Shown: positions 32,145 to 38,612 of the stretch, one piece after another
How the letters are laid out: every line of letters begins with the position of its first letter
How positions within the stretch are numbered: the first letter of the stretch is position 1
NCBI GenBank assembly: GCA_017415325.1
Contig: JAFQGY010000008.1
Location: 1 to 38,612, forward strand
DNA from: Clostridia bacterium
GTDB lineage: Bacteria > Bacillota > Clostridia > Oscillospirales > CAG-272
Direction of reading: 5' to 3'
Length of the DNA: 38,612 nt
Made by a program: the position numbers and the translations under genes
The notes under the pieces: model-generated
What the model was told of the DNA's origin: nothing
Database searches by the model: none
The model's input: the letters and a program-made list of their open reading frames with translations, nothing else

Positions 32145-34064
32145 TTATTTTGTAATTTCCTTCACGCCAAAGTAATCCATCAGGAACTGGCACAGTCTGC
32201 CGGCGCCGGAGGCATTGGGCTGCCACGGTGTGAACCAGGGATCCACGGAGCAGTACCGTTCGGATGTGATGTATTCCGGGGTTACGTGATACTTCAGAAT
32301 CCCTTCCGCATATTTGGCGGCCTTATCCAGCTCACCCCGTTCCATCCATGCCTGGATCCACAGAATTTCAGATACGCAGGTGTAGTATACATTCCCGTAC
32401 AGACCGTCCGCACCGCAGGCGTCGTTGGTCATCCGCCCGGATACACCGTGTTCGTCGTCCAGGAAGCCGATTTCCCGGAAGAAGGTTTCCATCTGTTCAA
32501 AAATCTCGGAATTGGGGTCCATAATACCCAGCTTGATCAGGTAGGGACAGCCGTCGGTGTAGAAGCAGTGGCTGTAGCTGTCTTCAAATTCCACGCCCAG
32601 AATGTGGGGCATGTTGTAGGAGCGTTCGCCGTGGTGTTCTTCGGAGAACCTGTTCAGCACGTCCAGCAGAACCTGATTGTATTCTCTCCACACACCCCGG
32701 ACATATTCCGCTTCCGGTGCGCCGAACTTTTCGTAGCATTCCGCCATTACACGGATCCCGTAGGCGTTTACCGCATCGGTATAGGTCCAGTGCTGCCCTA
32801 CTTCGCCCCAGTCGCTGGCCACGCCGGAGGTGAACAGACCCTTTACTTCCCCTTCCGCAGACTTGGCAGGGTCACGGCGGTACTGGATGTATTCCAGCGC
32901 CAGATTCATCCAGGGACGGAATTCTTCAAACAGAGCGGGATCGTTCCGTACCATCAGGTTGCTGCAGGTGGCCCACAGCGCAGATCCGTTGGTGTTGTCC
33001 CAGTGTACAAAGGGATTGTTCAGCTTGCCCTTTTCTTCCCCTTCGGTCAGCTGCCAGCACTGGTACCACATCCGGAATGCGTCGGTGCAGTATTCTTCCA
33101 GACCGATCTGGTCCAGCACGGTGGTGAAATGCGCCACTTCCCAGACCCACTGGAACCGGCCCACGTCCCCCTGTCTGGCGTAGATATGCTCCGGATGCTT
33201 GCCTTCGTAATGCTGGAACATCTGCATCATCTGGGTTACGTTCTGGCGGAACATGTCTTCGTAGGCTTCTTCTGCGGGCAGCTTTGTCACCTTGGCCTGC
33301 AGCGCTTCCCACCAGCGTACGGTAGCGGCCAGTGCGTCATCGTAGGAAGGTGCTTCGCAAACGTCCCCGCGGCGCATGACAAAGCGTACGGATGCGGAGT
33401 CGCCGGGCTGGAGGCTGTAGTCCATGCGGTAGTAGTCGTGTGCCTTGAACCGATGGAGCTGTTCGTTGAGAGAAATCCACTGGGGAACGCAGTTTTCGGT
33501 TTCCAGAATCTGCATCCATCCGTAGCCGTCCTTGTTCTTTGCGATCAGGCTGCCGGGTACGGTGGGTGCAAAGGGATTGTGCCAGCAGAGATACCACTGT
33601 CCCACATTGGGATTGTAGGGTTCGTAGCCGGTGTCGTGGAGGCCGGTGATATAGTGATCCTGTGCGGCGTACCGGGGCAGAAGACCCATGGTACCCTTCA
33701 CGGGATAATTATTGGTGTTGGTCACGGTCAGCTCGCAGTAGGTGAAGGGAATCCGGTCGGTGCTGGAGAAGGCGGTCATGGCAATCTCACAGTCGTTTTC
33801 GAGATCCAGATTGTACATGGTGTACACGGGAATCCCGCCTTCGGGCTTTTCCCACTGGGTCATTTCCAGATCGGCTTCGGTGGGTTCGGTGCCGAAGAGG
33901 GTATGTACGCCGAAACCGGCCTGGTTATAGTGCCAGCCCTTGTCGATCAGATCAAGGTCTGTGATTTTCATGTCGGGATATACGGTCACCAGTCTGCCGG
34001 AACCGTAGGGGTGAAGATATACACGGGAAGTTTTCGGGGCTTCCCAGGTAGGAATCTGCTTCAT
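32145..34064 (-). CDS. Glycosidase-like protein, (alpha/alpha)6-barrel type
   Basis: A 639-residue protein with an N-terminal beta-sandwich-like half (residues 1-240, many aromatic and Thr/Tyr-rich strands) and a C-terminal helical half (250-639) with W/Y/E-rich helices and repeated acidic loops, the layout of six-hairpin glycosidases such as GH78/GH95-type or debranching-enzyme catalytic domains. The stretch GDVGRFQWVWEVAHFTTVL and a conserved DNTNGSALWAT are suggestive of the barrel's substrate face. There is no signal peptide, so it would act in the cytoplasm on an imported oligosaccharide. GAGG lies upstream of the ATG. It has its own promoter and terminator. I cannot assign the family number or substrate by eye. 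Confidence 0.65.
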   Translation of the reverse strand: MKQIPTWEAPKTSRVYLHPYGSGRLVTVYPDMKITDLDLIDKGWHYNQAGFGVHTLFGTEPTEADLEMTQWEKPEGGIPVYTMYNLDLENDCEIAMTAFSSTDRIPFTYCELTVTNTNNYPVKGTMGLLPRYAAQDHYITGLHDTGYEPYNPNVGQWYLCWHNPFAPTVPGSLIAKNKDGYGWMQILETENCVPQWISLNEQLHRFKAHDYYRMDYSLQPGDSASVRFVMRRGDVCEAPSYDDALAATVRWWEALQAKVTKLPAEEAYEDMFRQNVTQMMQMFQHYEGKHPEHIYARQGDVGRFQWVWEVAHFTTVLDQIGLEEYCTDAFRMWYQCWQLTEGEEKGKLNNPFVHWDNTNGSALWATCSNLMVRNDPALFEEFRPWMNLALEYIQYRRDPAKSAEGEVKGLFTSGVASDWGEVGQHWTYTDAVNAYGIRVMAECYEKFGAPEAEYVRGVWREYNQVLLDVLNRFSEEHHGERSYNMPHILGVEFEDSYSHCFYTDGCPYLIKLGIMDPNSEIFEQMETFFREIGFLDDEHGVSGRMTNDACGADGLYGNVYYTCVSEILWIQAWMERGELDKAAKYAEGILKYHVTPEYITSERYCSVDPWFTPWQPNASGAGRLCQFLMDYFGVKEITK

Positions 34065-34099
34065 GCGGAGTACCTCGCTTTTGTTTTTTGATCCTTTTC

Positions 34100-34128
34100 A
34101 GTATACCATACCGAAAGCCAAATAGCAA
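34100..34128 (-). promoter_or_regulatory. Promoter of the glycosidase-like gene
   Basis: On the minus strand TTGCTA (34128-34123), 17-base spacer, TATACT (34105-34100). Confidence 0.75.
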
Positions 34129-34160
34129 CAGCAATCCGTAAATTTTTCCCACTGCAGGTA

Positions 34161-34189
34161 TTGTCAAAGTTATCGGAATATGATATAAT
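34161..34189 (+). promoter_or_regulatory. Promoter of the mgtC-like gene
   Basis: TTGTCA (34161-34166), 17-base spacer and TATAAT (34184-34189), 33 bases before the ATG. Confidence 0.8.
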
Positions 34190-34222
34190 GTACATTATAA
34201 CCAAAACAGCGAGGTACCCCTT

Positions 34223-34915
34223 ATGCATGACTTTCTTTTCAGCGGTGAACTGAGCATTGCCGCAGTTCTGTTCCGCTTTTTCATATCGTTTCTGCTCAGC
34301 GGCATCATCGGGTTTGAACGCAGCCGTCACGGTCGTCCCGCCGGGCTGAGAACCCACATCATCGTCTGTCTCGGCTCCACCATGACCGCACTGATCGGGC
34401 AGTACACCTGTCTGGTGATGGGCTTTTCGTCCGATCCCATGCGTGTCAGTGCGCAGGTCATCTCCGGTATCGGTTTTCTGGGGGCAGGAACCATCCTGAT
34501 CCGGGGCCGCAACCATGTGACCGGGCTGACCACCGCCGCCGGCCTCTGGACCACCGCCTGCATCGGCATCGCCACCGGGCTTGGGTTCTACTCCGGGGCC
34601 GTGATCTGCGCCATCATCTTCTTCCTGTCCGCCGGTGCCCTGACCCGGGTGGAAACCATCGGCAAGAACGGGAAGAACATCATCCGGGTCTATCTGGAAT
34701 GCGACGACGCTTCCGTGACCAATGCCGTTCTGGACATTCTCACAGGCCCTGAATACGGTCTGTATGCCGTGGAAATTACCCCGCCCCGCACCGGGATCGC
34801 CAACCATCTGGGTATCGAAGCCATTATGCCCATCCCCAAGAACAGCGACCGGAAAGAACTGGTGGACGGCCTGGCTAAGAACGACCACATTCTGTTTGCG
34901 GTGGAAACGGTATAA
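34223..34915 (+). CDS. MgtC/SapB-family membrane protein
   Basis: A 230-residue protein with four to five N-terminal membrane helices and a soluble C-terminal part of about 85 residues. The family signature runs GIIGFERSRHGRPAGLRTH, VSAQVISGIGFLGAGTI and VTGLTTAAGLWTTACIGIA, the MgtC/SapB core. In pathogens MgtC aids growth at low magnesium and modulates the F-ATPase; in many bacteria its job is unknown. The C-terminal ACT-like domain is a common companion. A sigma-A promoter precedes it and the next gene follows after 40 bases, with GGAGG, so the two are probably co-transcribed. Confidence 0.9.
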   Translation: MHDFLFSGELSIAAVLFRFFISFLLSGIIGFERSRHGRPAGLRTHIIVCLGSTMTALIGQYTCLVMGFSSDPMRVSAQVISGIGFLGAGTILIRGRNHVTGLTTAAGLWTTACIGIATGLGFYSGAVICAIIFFLSAGALTRVETIGKNGKNIIRVYLECDDASVTNAVLDILTGPEYGLYAVEITPPRTGIANHLGIEAIMPIPKNSDRKELVDGLAKNDHILFAVETV

Positions 34916-34955
34916 CATCTGCACTTTCAATTCTTCATAAATCTGGAGGTTTATC

Positions 34956-35684
34956 ATGCGTATTGTATTTTTCGGATCCAGCCATGGCGTGCCGGAAGCA
35001 AACAGACGGTGTTCTTCCACCATGATCGAAGTGGGCGACAGACGGTATTTCATCGACATGGGTACCCAGTCCATTGAACAGCTCATCACCCGCCGCATGG
35101 CCCCGAACTCCGTCAAGGGGATCTTCTTCACCCACATGCACGGCGACCACACCAACGGCCTTGTATCCTTTGTGGATCTGTGCACATGGTATTTCAAGGA
35201 TGTGGATCCCGCCATCTATCTGCCGGAACCCATGGACGAAACCGTAGCGGCACTGGGCAGCTGGCTCAAGTGCAACGGTGTAACCATGAAGCCTTTCCGG
35301 TTCGCACCTGTACACGAAGGGCTGCTGTATGAAGACGAAGCCATCAAGGTTACCGCATTCCGCACCATGCACAACCAGATGTCCCATGCATATCTGGTGG
35401 AAGCGGAAGGCAAGCGGGTTCTGTTTACCGGCGACCTGTGCCACAAGGGTCCCCAGGAAGACTTCCCGGTATCCGTATTTGAAAAACCGCTGGATCTGGC
35501 CATCTGCGAAGTTGCTCACTTCCCGGCCACCAAGTACCTGCCCCTGTTTGAAAACCAGCCCAATCTGAAGCAGGTTTGCTTCAACCACTACTCCCACACC
35601 TTCCAGGCCACCATCTACGAAGTGATCAAGGCTCTGCCCATCCCCGTATTCATGGCCTCTGACGGTACGGAAATCCAGCTGTAA
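34956..35684 (+). CDS. Metallo-beta-lactamase-fold hydrolase (RNase Z-like)
   Basis: A 242-residue cytoplasmic hydrolase with the metal-binding H-x-H-x-D-H motif in FFTHMHGDHTNG near residue 60 and later ligands His in MHNQMSHAYLVE, Asp in LFTGDLCHKG and His in CFNHYSHTF. The layout resembles RNase Z/Elac-type and related phosphodiesterases (FFGSSHGVPEANRRCSS at the start is typical of that group), but the domain is shorter than a full tRNase Z. The specific substrate is uncertain. GGAGG precedes the ATG. It is the second gene of an operon with the mgtC-like gene and is followed by a terminator. Confidence 0.85.
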   Translation: MRIVFFGSSHGVPEANRRCSSTMIEVGDRRYFIDMGTQSIEQLITRRMAPNSVKGIFFTHMHGDHTNGLVSFVDLCTWYFKDVDPAIYLPEPMDETVAALGSWLKCNGVTMKPFRFAPVHEGLLYEDEAIKVTAFRTMHNQMSHAYLVEAEGKRVLFTGDLCHKGPQEDFPVSVFEKPLDLAICEVAHFPATKYLPLFENQPNLKQVCFNHYSHTFQATIYEVIKALPIPVFMASDGTEIQL

Positions 35685-35693
35685 AAACTCTGC

Positions 35694-35727
35694 ATCACCT
35701 GTCCCTCCGGGATGGGTGATTTTTTTG
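35694..35727 (+). terminator. Terminator after the metallo-hydrolase gene
   Basis: ATCACC (35694-35699) pairs with GGTGAT (35715-35720), with inner CCC/GGG pairs, followed by seven T residues. Confidence 0.88.
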
Positions 35728-35779
35728 TCTGTTCAAAAATCAAAACAGCGGATCTATCAGACATTTCCATAGTTGGGAA

Positions 35780-35808
35780 TTGACAAGATCCGGGATCCAT
35801 GCTATACT
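35780..35808 (+). promoter_or_regulatory. Promoter of the third solute-binding lipoprotein gene
   Basis: A perfect TTGACA (35780-35785), 17-base spacer and TATACT (35803-35808), likely strong, 66 bases before the ATG. Confidence 0.85.
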
Positions 35809-35874
35809 ATGTACAATATCCCATCTATGAATCCGACAATTCCGGCAATACTACACAAGAAAGGGTATATACCT

Positions 35875-37317
35875 ATGAAAAAAGCGATTGTTTTCTTTCT
35901 GACTGCGGCACTGCTGATACCTTCCCTGTTTTCCTGTGGTTCCGGTGAAGCTGCGGAGGAAAGCGAAACGGTTTCCCAGACAGCCGAAACCACTGTCGAA
36001 TCCGAAACCGAACTCACCGACTCTCTCCCGGAACGGGACTTCGGCGGGGCAGACTTCCGTGTATGGTGCGACACATGGACATATGAATACTTCTATGATC
36101 CGGAACTCACCGGGGACGTTGTGGAAGACGCCGCATACAACCGGAACAAGACCGTGGAAGAACGCTTCAATATCCAGCTGGTCTTTGATTACGATGCCAC
36201 CAGATGGCGCGACCAGAATCTGGTCATAAACAGCGTGATGGCCGGTTCCGGTGCGTTTGACATGGTGACAGGCGTGGGTTGCTATCTCACCAATCCTGCC
36301 ATTGCCGGCTGTTACTATGACCTGACGGAAGCCGAATATCTGGACATCGACAAACCCTGGTATGCACAGTATGTACTCCGGAATCTGTATGTGGGAGACG
36401 TGCTCCTGCTGGTATCCGGATATTATGACATGCCCACCGTTGCCCGCGCGCAGGTTACATATTACAATACCGAAATGGCGGAAGATTTCGGCATCGAAGG
36501 AATGTACGACATGGTGTTCGCCGGAGACTGGACCTTTGACATCATGCTGTCTCTCGGCGAATCGGTGGCCGCCGATCTGAACGGGGACGGCAAATGGACA
36601 GAAGCAGACCGCTACGGCATCACCTCCCAGTGGGATGTCCTGGGACTGATCTACCCCACCAGCGGGTACAGTACCATGACCAGCATAGACGGCAGTCTGC
36701 GGCTCAGCGGATACGATGAAAACCTGATCGCCGCCAACGATATGCTGTACACCCTGATGTACGACACCGATTACTATTACAGCGGCTACACAAAGGGCCA
36801 GGCGCACAATTACGAAAACATGCTGAATGTCTTCCTGGACAAACGGGCACTGTTCTTCCTCAACAGTGTATCCTACACCAGTGACGAGCTCATGCGGGAT
36901 ATGGGAACCTACGGCATTCTGCCCATTCCCAAATTCCGGGAAGACCAGGAACACTACGGCGCCCACTCCTCTGCCTTTGCCTCTGCCATTCCCATGGATG
37001 TACCGGACTTTGCAATGAGCACCATCGTTCTGGAAGCACTGGAATACAGCTCCTGGAAAACGGTACTTCCGGCATACTATGACACGGCACTGTCCAAGAA
37101 ATTCCTCAACGACGAAGAATCCGTTCAGATTCTGGATCTGATTTTCCAGAATGTGTGCTTTGATTTCACCTATGCATTCCACCAGTTCTTCGGTGTGGAT
37201 CTGGCGCTGTCTGTGGGGCTGCATGAAAATTATGTATCCTGGTATACTTCCCAGCAGTCTGCCAATGAAGCCAAAATCGAAGAACTGCAGAAGAGTATGG
37301 AAAAATTCTATGGCTGA
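35875..37317 (+). CDS. Solute-binding lipoprotein, paired with a BNR protein
   Basis: A 480-residue family-1-type extracellular solute-binding lipoprotein. The signal peptide ends in the lipobox LFSC with Cys21 as the lipidated residue, then an acidic/threonine linker. A calcium-loop-like DLNGDGKWTEADRYG lies near residues 233-247. Landmarks YGILPIPKF and PAYYDTALS match the other two lipoproteins. The ATG at 35875 follows AAGAAAGGG; an in-frame start at 35773 would run through the promoter. The sialidase-fold gene follows after 27 bases, with an AAGGAG site. No permease gene is adjacent. It should bind a sugar outside the cell. Confidence 0.88.
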   Translation: MKKAIVFFLTAALLIPSLFSCGSGEAAEESETVSQTAETTVESETELTDSLPERDFGGADFRVWCDTWTYEYFYDPELTGDVVEDAAYNRNKTVEERFNIQLVFDYDATRWRDQNLVINSVMAGSGAFDMVTGVGCYLTNPAIAGCYYDLTEAEYLDIDKPWYAQYVLRNLYVGDVLLLVSGYYDMPTVARAQVTYYNTEMAEDFGIEGMYDMVFAGDWTFDIMLSLGESVAADLNGDGKWTEADRYGITSQWDVLGLIYPTSGYSTMTSIDGSLRLSGYDENLIAANDMLYTLMYDTDYYYSGYTKGQAHNYENMLNVFLDKRALFFLNSVSYTSDELMRDMGTYGILPIPKFREDQEHYGAHSSAFASAIPMDVPDFAMSTIVLEALEYSSWKTVLPAYYDTALSKKFLNDEESVQILDLIFQNVCFDFTYAFHQFFGVDLALSVGLHENYVSWYTSQQSANEAKIEELQKSMEKFYG

Positions 37318-37344
37318 CCCCTCCGGGCCAATAAGGAGATCTTT

Positions 37345-38547
37345 ATGAAAAACTATACATTTCCTGCCTATTCCCTGCTTCTGGAAGATCCGGTTCCGGT
37401 GGTCAGCGGCGGTACATGGCAGGAGCATGGCTGGGGGCCGTATCAGTTCCCCAGTCTGCGTATGACCAGAGCCGGACATATCCTTGCAACCTGCACCTGT
37501 CCTGCGGCTGTGGACGACATTGACGGTTACGAAGGACAGCTTCCCTTCGGACGGGTATCGGAGGACGGCGGCCTGACCTGGCGGGAGGTACGGGATACAG
37601 ATGTCCCCAGAGGTACTGTACTGGCAGACGGGCGGGAATATTTCTGTCCAGGCCCTAAAAACGCCTATTCTGCTGACTGGCTGCACAAATACAGTCCGGT
37701 ATTCACGCAGGATGGCTGGCGGCGAATGGACTACTACCGGGCAGATGAAATCCCGGAATTTCCCCGTACCCCGGAAGCACAGATCTATGATCCCGCCGCC
37801 GGGAAAACAGAACGGTTCCGGATGGAGGTGGAATGGCCCAACCTGACCATGCTGGTATCCCATCACCCCAAGGGACCGCTGGTTTTCCCCATGGAAATGC
37901 TGATGGGCGGTATGGGCTATGTTATGGCAGATCCGGACGGCACCCTGTTCTTCTGCACCTACGGCAACGGATGCAGTGCGGAAACCGGCGAACCCAAGCG
38001 GATGTACACGGTAACGGTACTTCGCTCGGATGACAGCGGACGGCACTGGCAGTATCAGTCGGAAATCACCACCCCGCAGGATTGGGTCTCCCGCAGCTGC
38101 GAAGGGTACTGCGAACCCAGTATGGCCAGAATGCCCGACGGGTCCGTTGTCATGCTGATGCGCACCGGCTCCGGACAGCCCAGCTACATCACCCGTTCTA
38201 CCGACAACTGCCGCAGCTGGTCGGAACCGACGGTATTTGACAAGGTGGGGGTTCTGCCCCGGATTCTTGCCCTGCCCTGCGGCGTGACCCTTGCCTCCTA
38301 CGGCAGACCGGGTCTGTTCCTCCGTTCCACCAGCGACAGAGAAGGGCTTTTGTGGGATACTCCCGCAGACCTGAATGTCTATGACAATGTGGTCCCCGGC
38401 ACTCCCGGTTCCTGTTTCTATACTTCCCTGCTGGCTCTGGATGACAAAACGGCACTGCTGGCATACACACATTTCTACTGGCCCAACTCCGAGGGGGTGC
38501 CGGTGAAAACTCTGCTGACACAGCGGATTCATGTGCAGATGCATTGA
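37345..38547 (+). CDS. BNR-repeat sialidase-fold protein
   Basis: A 400-residue beta-propeller of the sialidase superfamily. Asp-boxes are at residues 72-79 (SEDGGLTW), 228-235 (SDDSGRHW) and 285-292 (STDNCRSW). The stretch GYCEPSMARMPDGSVVML near residues 254-271 matches the core strand of sialidase-family hydrolases, including the Glu-Pro and following arginine. No signal peptide is present, so it should be cytoplasmic. It differs in length and motif spacing from the other BNR protein in the window and shares only the fold. It is co-transcribed with a solute-binding lipoprotein and followed by a terminator. Substrate unknown. Confidence 0.8.
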   Translation: MKNYTFPAYSLLLEDPVPVVSGGTWQEHGWGPYQFPSLRMTRAGHILATCTCPAAVDDIDGYEGQLPFGRVSEDGGLTWREVRDTDVPRGTVLADGREYFCPGPKNAYSADWLHKYSPVFTQDGWRRMDYYRADEIPEFPRTPEAQIYDPAAGKTERFRMEVEWPNLTMLVSHHPKGPLVFPMEMLMGGMGYVMADPDGTLFFCTYGNGCSAETGEPKRMYTVTVLRSDDSGRHWQYQSEITTPQDWVSRSCEGYCEPSMARMPDGSVVMLMRTGSGQPSYITRSTDNCRSWSEPTVFDKVGVLPRILALPCGVTLASYGRPGLFLRSTSDREGLLWDTPADLNVYDNVVPGTPGSCFYTSLLALDDKTALLAYTHFYWPNSEGVPVKTLLTQRIHVQMH

Positions 38548-38559
38548 TATACAAAACAG

Positions 38560-38590
38560 ATCCCCTGTCCGATGGTCGGGGGATTTTTTT
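38560..38590 (+). terminator. Terminator of the lipoprotein-BNR operon
   Basis: ATCCCC (38560-38565) pairs with GGGGAT (38579-38584), followed by seven T residues. Confidence 0.88.
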
Positions 38591-38612
38591 GGACTCTTCC
38601 GGAACTTTTTGC

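Noticed and set aside
35851..38544. An 897-codon minus-strand frame opposite the lipoprotein and BNR genes
   Set aside because: It covers two clear genes and their spacer and has no recognisable domains.
1..38612. CRISPR arrays, tRNA or rRNA genes, insertion sequences and prophage genes
   Set aside because: No regularly spaced direct repeats, cloverleaf-like segments, ribosomal RNA blocks, transposase motifs or phage structural proteins were seen; the intergenic spaces are also too short for most of these.

Overview
The window looks like a chromosome segment of a low-G+C-lineage Gram-positive (Firmicutes), most likely a gut-type Clostridia/Oscillospirales organism. The evidence is the tig-clpP-clpX cluster, RecD2 without RecBC, archaeal-type phosphoglycerate mutase, RbgA-RnhB-YraN order, Gram-positive lipoprotein signals, strong purine-rich ribosome binding sites and nearly consensus sigma-A promoters (TTGNNN, mostly 17 bp, TATAAT-like). 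The DNA is fairly G+C rich and densely coding. I see no rRNA, tRNA, CRISPR, insertion sequence or phage gene.

Layout. 1-934: 3' part of a family-1-type solute-binding lipoprotein. 1087-4106: recD2 and comF, overlapping by four bases. 4152-8753 (minus): an ABC-2 exporter operon resembling gliding-motility GldA/F/G systems plus a DUF4340 protein. 9046-10080: an MreB-family actin. 10150-10971: a helix-turn-helix/methyltransferase fusion. 10974-14350 (minus): an HpaI-type aldolase, a sialidase-fold (BNR) protein and a solute-binding lipoprotein. 14534-16288: MATE exporter and a DUF1801 protein. 16460-16723 (minus): rpsT. 17070-24360: a long plus-strand run of housekeeping genes (apgM, lepB, rbgA, rnhB, yraN, dipeptidase, thrC, metallophosphoesterase). 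24519-27886: tig, clpP, clpX. 28014-28931: TIM-barrel sugar isomerase/epimerase. 29056-32078: small membrane protein, ECF-type sigma factor with a membrane-anchored putative anti-sigma, and an XRE regulator. 32145-34064 (minus): a cytoplasmic glycosidase-like protein. 34223-35684: MgtC-like membrane protein and a metallo-beta-lactamase-fold hydrolase. 35875-38547: a third solute-binding lipoprotein followed by a second BNR protein.

How it fits together. Much of the window is core metabolism, translation and protein quality control. The accessory layer is about carbohydrates: three paralogous solute-binding lipoproteins with no permease genes beside them, two of them next to sialidase-fold proteins without signal peptides, one of those with an aldolase. 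That repeated pairing is the most suggestive unexplained pattern. Other points of interest are the sigma/anti-sigma pair with a second possible start that would remove the cytoplasmic domain, several perfect inverted repeats placed on promoters, a hairpin in the mreB leader, and 7-nt tandem repeats next to the stop codons of two consecutive genes. All functional statements come from reading the sequence; no database search was run.
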